A stretch of DNA of 5,683 bases from the NCBI GenBank assembly GCA_002430545.1, contig DJCM01000030.1:2046-7728 (forward strand), in the 5' to 3' direction. Below the pieces are notes generated by a model. The model saw only the letters and a program-made list of their open reading frames with translations, ran no database searches and was not told where the DNA came from. Every line of letters starts with the position of its first letter. Position 1 is the first letter of the stretch. This DNA is from Flavobacteriaceae bacterium UBA5950. GTDB taxonomy: Bacteria; Bacteroidota; Bacteroidia; Flavobacteriales; Flavobacteriaceae. Positions 1 to 4,258 of the stretch are shown here, piece after piece. The translations under genes and the position numbers were made by a program.

Positions 1-1021
1 AAAAGAAAGAGGAATTACAATCAATACCTCACACGTCGAATATCAAACATCTAATCGTCACTATGCACACGTTGACTGTCCTGGTCACGCCGACTATGTG
101 AAAAACATGGTTACTGGTGCTGCGCAAATGGACGGAGCAATTCTTGTGGTTGCTGCGACTGATGGTCCGATGCCACAAACTCGTGAGCACATTCTACTTG
201 GACGTCAGGTTGGAGTGCCACGTATTGTCGTATTCCTAAACAAAGCTGACATGGTGGACGACGAGGAACTTTTAGAACTCGTTGAAATGGAAGTTCGTGA
301 ATTGCTAAGCTTTTATGATTATGATGGAGACAATGGACCTGTAATCCTTGGATCTGCTCTTGGTGCCTTAAATGGTGAGCAAAAGTGGGTTGAATCTGTC
401 ATGAAGCTCATGGAAGAAGTTGACAACTGGATCGAATTGCCAAAGCGTGATGTCGAGAAAGACTTCTTAATGCCAATCGAGGATGTATTTTCGATCACTG
501 GTCGTGGAACAGTAGCAACAGGTCGCATAGAAACTGGTGTTGCCAACTCTGGAGAAGCTGTTGACATTATCGGTATGGGAGCTGAAAAATTAGACTCTAC
601 CATTACTGGTGTAGAGATGTTCCGAAAAATATTAGATCGTGGTGAAGCAGGTGACAACGTAGGTATTCTTCTACGTGGTATCGAAAAAACAGATATCAAA
701 AGAGGTATGGTAATTTGTAAGCCAGGCTCAGTTACTCCACACGCCAAGTTCAAAGCTGAGGTTTATATCCTTAAAAAGGAAGAGGGTGGACGTCACACGC
801 CATTCCATAACAATTATCGCCCTCAGTTTTATGTCCGTACAACAGACGTTACTGGAAACATCAACCTTCCAAGTGGAGTTGAAATGGTAATGCCTGGTGA
901 CAACCTTACAATCGAGGTAGATTTGATCCAACCAATTGCATTGAGCGTTGGTTTGCGATTTGCTATTCGTGAGGGAGGTCGTACAGTAGGAGCTGGTCAG
1001 GTTACAGAAATCCTAGACTAA
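1..1021 (+). CDS. tuf: Elongation factor Tu, C-terminal ~86% (5' truncated by window edge)
   Basis: EF-Tu is the GTPase that carries aminoacyl-tRNA to the ribosomal A site. The reading frame starts at base 2 and gives 339 residues before TAA. The first complete codon aligns with E. coli Lys56, so about 55 residues, including the P-loop GHVDHGKT, lie outside the window. Numbering within the fragment: RGITI switch I at 3-7, DCPGH (G3, with the catalytic His at 29) at 25-29, NKAD (G4) at 80-83 and GSAL (G5) at 117-120. A constant offset of 55 to E. coli at all these motifs implies a full length near 394 aa with no internal indel. Domain 2 begins around the DVFSITGRGTVATGRIETG segment. Domain 3 carries GGRHTPF, YRPQFYVRTTDVTG and the terminal IREGGRTVGAGQV. 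The frame is intact. A GTG at 98 is an internal Val codon, not a start. A hairpin terminator follows 24 nt after the stop. Confidence 0.98.
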   Translation, partial: KERGITINTSHVEYQTSNRHYAHVDCPGHADYVKNMVTGAAQMDGAILVVAATDGPMPQTREHILLGRQVGVPRIVVFLNKADMVDDEELLELVEMEVRELLSFYDYDGDNGPVILGSALGALNGEQKWVESVMKLMEEVDNWIELPKRDVEKDFLMPIEDVFSITGRGTVATGRIETGVANSGEAVDIIGMGAEKLDSTITGVEMFRKILDRGEAGDNVGILLRGIEKTDIKRGMVICKPGSVTPHAKFKAEVYILKKEEGGRHTPFHNNYRPQFYVRTTDVTGNINLPSGVEMVMPGDNLTIEVDLIQPIALSVGLRFAIREGGRTVGAGQVTEILD

Positions 1022-1044
1022 ATTATTTTATACGTTCATTATAT

Positions 1045-1075
1045 AAGGTGTCATGCTGATGCATGACACCTTTTG
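1045..1075 (+). terminator. Intrinsic terminator after tuf
   Basis: A perfect 12-bp inverted repeat (1045-1056 paired with 1061-1072) with a 4-nt TGAT loop runs into TTTTG. The arms read AAGGTGTCATGC and GCATGACACCTT. The stem is long and mismatch-free, but the T-run is short (four T, two of them within or next to the stem). It begins 24 nt after the tuf stop, which is the usual place for a Rho-independent terminator. It would separate tuf transcription from the downstream trpT-secE unit. Termination efficiency cannot be judged from sequence alone. Confidence 0.85.
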
Positions 1076-1141
1076 TAACAAATTTTGATTAGGTGTATCG
1101 AACTTCGAAAGTTAGGTACAGGAGCGCGAACACCAACAGAG
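1076..1141 (+). promoter_or_regulatory. Gap expected to hold the trpT-secE promoter; no clear match
   Basis: This 66-nt gap between the tuf terminator and tRNA-Trp is where a promoter for trpT-secE-nusG would be expected. The best resemblance to the Bacteroidota -7 consensus TAnnTTTG is AAATTTTG at 1080-1087 (one mismatch). Its -33 partner would have to fall inside the terminator hairpin, and no TTG is visible there. A small AACTT-CGA-AAGTT hairpin lies at 1101-1113. The call rests mainly on position. Confidence 0.25.
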
Positions 1142-1214
1142 ACGGGTTTAGCTCAGTTGGTAGAGCACTGGTCTCCAAAACCAGGTGTCGGGAGTTCGAG
1201 CCTCTCAACCCGTG
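1142..1214 (+). tRNA. trpT: tRNA-Trp (anticodon CCA)
   Basis: A full 73-nt cloverleaf is visible. The acceptor stem ACGGGTT (1142-1148) pairs with AACCCGT (1207-1213), and the discriminator is G1214. The D stem is GCTC/GAGC (1151-1154, 1163-1166) around an AGTTGGTA loop. The anticodon stem CTGGT/ACCAG (1168-1172, 1180-1184) encloses CTCCAAA, which puts anticodon CCA at 1175-1177. The T arm GGGAG/CTCTC (1190-1194, 1202-1206) has one G-U pair and the loop TTCGAGC. The 3' CCA is not encoded (GCAAAAC follows), so it must be added after transcription. The gene sits 18 nt upstream of secE with no terminator between them. The two are probably made as one transcript and separated by RNase P and 3' processing. 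Confidence 0.97.
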
Positions 1215-1232
1215 CAAAACGTTAGTATTGCT

Positions 1233-1418
1233 ATGATACAATATGTGAAAGACTCTTTTGAGGAACTAAAGAAACATGTGACTTGGACATCTTGGTCCGA
1301 TTTGCAACGTCTGACGACTGTCGTCATTGTGTTTTCCATTCTCTTTTCCCTTGCCATATGGGGTGCTGATTCTGTTCTTTCACGAGTGGTTAAATTTTAT
1401 TTTGAACTCATTTCATAA
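1233..1418 (+). CDS. secE: Preprotein translocase subunit SecE
   Basis: SecE is the small, essential inner-membrane subunit that clamps SecY in the SecYEG channel. The ATG at 1233 gives 61 aa, the normal size of the single-span form outside enterobacteria. Residues 1-27 form the amphipathic cytoplasmic helix (YVKDSFEELKKHVTW). Residues 28-46 are a hydrophobic transmembrane segment, and a short tail ends in FYFELIS. The conserved W-P of the usual KVTWP motif reads W18-T19 here. A longer reading from a GTG at 1185 is rejected because it would begin inside the tRNA. No Shine-Dalgarno sequence precedes the ATG. Placement just before nusG is the standard bacterial order and supports the call, since SecE is too short and variable for firm identification by sequence alone. 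Confidence 0.93.
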   Translation: MIQYVKDSFEELKKHVTWTSWSDLQRLTTVVIVFSILFSLAIWGADSVLSRVVKFYFELIS

Positions 1419-1427
1419 TCCGAAACA

Positions 1428-1979
1428 ATGACTGATACAGATGTAAAAAAGTGGTATGTTGTTCGGGCAGTGAGTGGCCAAGAAAACAAAATTAAGGCCT
1501 ATATAGAATCTGAAATCGATAGACATGGTCTCTCGAGTTTTGTTGATGATGTTTTGGTACCCACAGAAAAAGTAATACAAATCCGTAAAGGAAAAAAAAT
1601 CAATAAAGAGCGTGTGTTCTTTCCTGGATATATAATGGTGAAAGCCAATCTAGCAGGAGAAGTTCCACACGTGATTCGTTCGATTACAAATGTGATTGGA
1701 TTTTTGGGAGAAACCAAAGGCGGTGAACCTGTTCCCCTTCGCGAATCTGAGGTCAACAGGATGCTCGGAAAAGTAGATGAATTGGCTATTCAGTCAGACA
1801 ATGTTGCGATTCCGTTCACGCTTTCAGAGACTGTCAAAGTGATCGATGGTCCATTTAATGGATTTAATGGAACGATAGAAAAAATTAATGAAGAAAAACG
1901 CAAGTTGGAAGTGATGGTGAAAATTTTTGGACGAAAAACGCCACTTGAACTATCCTACATGCAAGTAGAGAAAATATAA
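1428..1979 (+). CDS. nusG: Transcription termination/antitermination protein NusG
   Basis: NusG binds the RNA polymerase clamp through its N-terminal NGN domain and contacts Rho or ribosomal protein S10 through its C-terminal KOW domain, affecting pausing, termination and transcription-translation coupling. The protein is 183 aa, typical for the family. The NGN domain covers about residues 7-115, starting KKWYVVRAVSGQE and including the hallmark FFPGYIMV at 64-71. A linker of about 20 residues leads to the KOW domain (about 132-183), with VKVIDGPFNGFNGTI at 136-150. The ATG at 1428 follows the secE stop by 9 nt and has CGAAACA upstream, with no Shine-Dalgarno. Close spacing suggests co-transcription and possibly coupled translation with secE. 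Confidence 0.98.
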   Translation: MTDTDVKKWYVVRAVSGQENKIKAYIESEIDRHGLSSFVDDVLVPTEKVIQIRKGKKINKERVFFPGYIMVKANLAGEVPHVIRSITNVIGFLGETKGGEPVPLRESEVNRMLGKVDELAIQSDNVAIPFTLSETVKVIDGPFNGFNGTIEKINEEKRKLEVMVKIFGRKTPLELSYMQVEKI

Positions 1980-2041
1980 AAGTGTTACAATTATCCGATT
2001 TCAAAGCAGCTTCCATGCGGCGAGGTCAATACATTTAAATA
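1980..2041 (+). promoter_or_regulatory. nusG-rplK leader, possible L1 autoregulatory site
   Basis: A 62-nt spacer separates nusG from rplK, much longer than the gaps between nusG and secE or among rplK, rplA and rplJ. In many bacteria the mRNA ahead of rplK-rplA carries an L1-binding element that mimics the 23S L1 stalk, so the position fits. I can draw only a weak hairpin: CTTCC 2010-2014 with GGCGAG 2019-2024, one bulged C and an ATGC loop. I cannot confirm the conserved L1-binding internal loop. A GAGG at 2022-2025 lies 16 nt before the start, too far for a normal Shine-Dalgarno. An 18-codon GTG frame (1982-2038) is open here but looks incidental. Confidence 0.35.
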
Positions 2042-2479
2042 ATGGCAAAAGAAGTAAGTAAAGTAGTAAAGCTACAAGTTAGGGGAGGTGCAGCGAATCC
2101 ATCGCCACCGGTTGGACCCGCTTTAGGTGCCGCAGGAGTGAACATCATGGAGTTCTGCAAACAGTTTAATGCAAGAACCCAAGACAAAGCTGGAAAAGTA
2201 TTGCCAGTCGTGATCTCCGTCTATGCAGACAAATCATTTGAATTTGTAGTAAAGACACCACCTGCAGCCGTTCAACTATTAGAAGCCGCGAAGGTTAAAA
2301 AAGGATCAGGCGAACCCAACCGAAGCAAAGTAGCAAGCGTGACTTGGGATCAAGTGCGCAACATTGCTGAAGACAAAATGCAGGATTTAAATGCATTTAC
2401 GGTTGAATCAGCCATGAAAATGGTTGCAGGAACCGCTAGATCAATGGGGCTAACAGTAAAAGGTCAAGCTCCTTTTTAA
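2042..2479 (+). CDS. rplK: 50S ribosomal protein L11
   Basis: L11 binds 23S rRNA in the GTPase-associated centre at the base of the L7/L12 stalk and takes part in factor turnover and, in many bacteria, RelA activation. The protein is 145 aa, close to the standard 141-143. The N-terminal domain (about 1-72) holds the proline-rich segment NPSPPVGPALGAAGVNI at 19-35, the site associated with thiostrepton sensitivity. The C-terminal RNA-binding domain (about 75-145) contains KTPPAA at 71-76, KKGSGEPN at 86-93 and the terminal helix MKMVAGTARSMG at 125-136. The ATG at 2042 is preceded by TTAAATA and has no Shine-Dalgarno. It heads the rplK-rplA pair, which is probably co-regulated. Confidence 0.98.
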   Translation: MAKEVSKVVKLQVRGGAANPSPPVGPALGAAGVNIMEFCKQFNARTQDKAGKVLPVVISVYADKSFEFVVKTPPAAVQLLEAAKVKKGSGEPNRSKVASVTWDQVRNIAEDKMQDLNAFTVESAMKMVAGTARSMGLTVKGQAPF

Positions 2480-2496
2480 CCATCAATTGAAATACA

Positions 2497-3186
2497 ATGG
2501 CAAAAATTTCCAAAAAAAGAAAAGAGGCACTATCTAAAATAGATCGTGCGAGCTTGTATTCCTTGGCAGATGCTGCATCGTTGGTTAAAGAGATAACAAC
2601 GACAAAGTTTGACGCGTCTGTTGACTTGGCTGTTCGCTTGGGTGTAGACCCTCGAAAAGCTGACCAAATGGTACGTGGTGTAGTTACTCTTCCACACGGA
2701 ACTGGTAAAACTGTTTCGGTATTAGCCCTTGTCACTCCAGATAAGGAAGCCGAAGCAAAAGAAGCTGGAGCCGATTATGTGGGACTAGATGAATATTTGC
2801 AGAAAATCAAAGATGGATGGACAGACGTTGATGTCATCGTTACCATGCCAAGCGTCATGGGTAAGCTAGGACCTTTGGGTCGTGTGCTTGGTCCTCGCGG
2901 TTTGATGCCTAATCCAAAAACGGGAACCGTTACGATGGATGTGGGCAAGGCTGTTAGCGACGTGAAAGGAGGTAAGATTGATTTTAAAGTCGACAAAACA
3001 GGCATCGTTCATGCCTCGATAGGAAAAGTTTCTTTTGAAGCTGATAAAATCTTGGGCAACGCCAATGAATTCATGCAGACATTGGTCAAACTCAAGCCTT
3101 CAAGCGCAAAAGGAGTGTACATCAAAAGTGTATCCTTGTCGAGTACAATGAGTCCAGGCATCCCTGTGGAATTTAAAGATGTATAA
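2497..3186 (+). CDS. rplA: 50S ribosomal protein L1
   Basis: L1 forms the mobile L1 stalk on 23S rRNA, which helps release deacylated tRNA from the E site. In many bacteria it also represses translation of the rplK-rplA mRNA. The protein is 229 aa, matching the usual 225-235. The L1 signature lies at about 118-145, with GKLGPLGRVLGPRGLMPNP at 122-140. Other family blocks are VRLGVDPRKADQMVRG (46-61), LPHGTGK (65-71) and KVDKTGIVHASIGK (164-177). The C-terminal part has KGVYIKSVSLSSTMSPG (205-221). It starts 17 nt after rplK with AAATACA before the ATG and no Shine-Dalgarno. The frame is intact. Confidence 0.98.
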   Translation: MAKISKKRKEALSKIDRASLYSLADAASLVKEITTTKFDASVDLAVRLGVDPRKADQMVRGVVTLPHGTGKTVSVLALVTPDKEAEAKEAGADYVGLDEYLQKIKDGWTDVDVIVTMPSVMGKLGPLGRVLGPRGLMPNPKTGTVTMDVGKAVSDVKGGKIDFKVDKTGIVHASIGKVSFEADKILGNANEFMQTLVKLKPSSAKGVYIKSVSLSSTMSPGIPVEFKDV

Positions 3187-3206
3187 CTGATAGCGAATTT
3201 GATATT

Positions 3207-3728
3207 ATGACAAAACAAGAGAAAGTAAAAGCTATCGAAGACCTAACAGCACAGTTGGCAGAAAACCAAAACATCTATTTAACAGATGTTTCTGATTTGG
3301 ATGCCCTCACGACTTCAAACTTGCGTCGTGCATGTTTTAAGGCGGGTGTAAAACTGACGGTTGTTAAGAACACATTGTTGGCAAAAGCCATGGAAGCTTC
3401 AGATAAAGACTTTGGTGACCTAACAGGTGTCCTCAAAGGAAACACAGCAATGATGTTTTCTGAATCAGGAAACGGACCTGCCAAGGTAATCAAAGACTTT
3501 CGCAAGAAATCGGAACGTCCGATTTTGAAAGGTGCTTATATCGAAGAAGTTGTTTATTTGGGCGATGACCAAATAGACGCACTTGTCAACATTAAGTCTA
3601 AGGATGAATTGATTGGGGAAATTATTACCCTGCTTCAATCGCCTGCAAAAAATGTGGTTTCTGCACTTCAATCAAGTGGTGGAGCCCTCGCTGGAATTAT
3701 AAAAACGCTTGCTGAAAAGGAAGCATAA
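3207..3728 (+). CDS. rplJ: 50S ribosomal protein L10
   Basis: L10 anchors the L7/L12 dimers to the GTPase-associated region of 23S rRNA and so forms the base of the factor-recruiting stalk. The protein is 173 aa, standard for the family. The N-terminal rRNA/L11-binding domain (about 1-130) contains YLTDVSDLDALTTSNLRRAC (24-43) and LTVVKNTLLAKAM (50-62). The C-terminal helix (about 132-173, DELIGEIITLLQSPAKNVVS onward) is the L12-dimer docking helix. It starts only 20 nt after rplA, so there is no room for the long L10 leader found in several other phyla. No Shine-Dalgarno is seen. The next gene, rplL, encodes its partner. Confidence 0.98.
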   Translation: MTKQEKVKAIEDLTAQLAENQNIYLTDVSDLDALTTSNLRRACFKAGVKLTVVKNTLLAKAMEASDKDFGDLTGVLKGNTAMMFSESGNGPAKVIKDFRKKSERPILKGAYIEEVVYLGDDQIDALVNIKSKDELIGEIITLLQSPAKNVVSALQSSGGALAGIIKTLAEKEA

Positions 3729-3764
3729 AATTGTTAACATAACTTTATAATAAATACGTTCAAA

Positions 3765-4142
3765 ATGGCAGATTTAAAAGATTTTGCAGAACAGTTGGTC
3801 AACCTCTCAGTAAAAGAAGTGAATGAGTTGGCAGAAATTTTAAAAGAAGAGTATGGCATTGAGCCTGCCGCTGCTGCAGTTGCAGTTGCTGGTGGCCCTG
3901 CTGCAGGTGGTGACGCTGGTGGTGAGGAAAAGTCAGAATTTGACGTGATCCTCAAAGCCGCAGGTGGTTCTAAACTTGCTGTGGTGAAATTGGTTAAAGA
4001 ATTGACTGGTCTTGGCTTGAAAGAAGCTAAAGAATTGGTTGATAACGCACCAAGCCCAATCAAAGAGGGTGTAGCCAAAGACGAGGCAGAAGGCCTAAAA
4101 ACTTCTTTAGAAGAAGCTGGAGCAGAGGTAGAGCTTAAATAA
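3765..4142 (+). CDS. rplL: 50S ribosomal protein L7/L12
   Basis: L7/L12 is the multicopy acidic stalk protein that recruits and stimulates EF-Tu, EF-G, IF2 and release factors. The protein is 125 aa, typical size. The N-terminal dimerisation and L10-binding helices are residues 1-34 (DLKDFAEQLVNLSVKEVNEL). A flexible Ala/Gly-rich hinge covers about 35-53. The globular factor-binding domain (about 54-125) starts EKSEFDVILKAAG and has the highly conserved KLVKELTGLGLKEAKELV at 75-92. The gap from rplJ is 36 nt and strongly A/T-rich, ending GTTCAAA before the ATG. An unstructured A-rich leader like this could help the high translation needed for a protein present in several copies per ribosome; that is inference. 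Confidence 0.98.
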   Translation: MADLKDFAEQLVNLSVKEVNELAEILKEEYGIEPAAAAVAVAGGPAAGGDAGGEEKSEFDVILKAAGGSKLAVVKLVKELTGLGLKEAKELVDNAPSPIKEGVAKDEAEGLKTSLEEAGAEVELK

Positions 4143-4162
4143 CCCCTGTTCAACAAACATAA

Positions 4163-4203
4163 CTAAGGCCACGGTTTTTGCCGTTGGCCTTAGCTGCGTT
4201 TTT
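4163..4203 (+). terminator. Hairpin terminator or attenuator between rplL and rpoB
   Basis: CTAAGGCCA (4163-4171) pairs with TGGCCTTAG (4185-4193). The stem continues with CGG (4172-4174) against CCG (4181-4183) across one bulged T (4184), closed by a TTTTTG loop. A run of five T at 4199-4203 follows 5 nt beyond the stem. The hairpin begins 20 nt after the rplL stop. The offset T-run suggests incomplete termination, so it may act as an attenuator that lowers rpoB relative to the ribosomal genes, as is known between rplL and rpoB in E. coli. It could also be a full terminator if rpoB has its own promoter. Confidence 0.75.
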
Positions 4204-4230
4204 AAATAAACGTTAGCAGCAATGCTGTAT

Positions 4231-4238
4231 TAATTTTG
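4231..4238 (+). promoter_or_regulatory. Candidate Bacteroidota -7 promoter element for rpoB
   Basis: TAATTTTG matches the Bacteroidota housekeeping -7 consensus TAnnTTTG at every defined base. It lies 28 bases after the rplL-rpoB hairpin T-run and 20 bases before the rpoB ATG, so a transcript from it would have a leader of roughly 15 nt. The -33 element (TTTG or TTG about 19-21 nt upstream) is not visible; the nearest resemblance, TTAG at 4213-4216, is too close. In A/T-rich DNA such an octamer can occur by chance. Confidence 0.4.
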
Positions 4239-4258
4239 TAAAAAACACATTTTTGTTC

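Noticed and set aside
319..753. Antisense 144-codon open frame opposite tuf
   Set aside because: It is a shadow of a highly constrained gene, with low-complexity Ser/Pro/Ile composition and no family resemblance.
1101..1113. AACTT-CGA-AAGTT inverted repeat before tRNA-Trp
   Set aside because: Only 5 bp, A/T-rich and without a T-run; too weak to call as an operator or terminator.
1185..1232. N-terminal extension of secE from a GTG at 1185
   Set aside because: These codons lie in the variable loop, T arm and acceptor stem of tRNA-Trp and in its 3' spacer. The ATG at 1233 gives a normal 61-aa SecE.
1982..2038. 18-codon GTG-started open frame between nusG and rplK
   Set aside because: It is very short, has no start signal and no known counterpart. 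It would only be credible as a leader peptide if conserved across relatives, which I cannot test.
3734..4156. Antisense 140-codon open frame opposite rplL
   Set aside because: Its Ala/Ser/Pro-rich sequence is what the complement of the Ala/Gly/Lys/Glu-rich L7/L12 gene gives. It has no recognisable domain and fully overlaps a certain gene.
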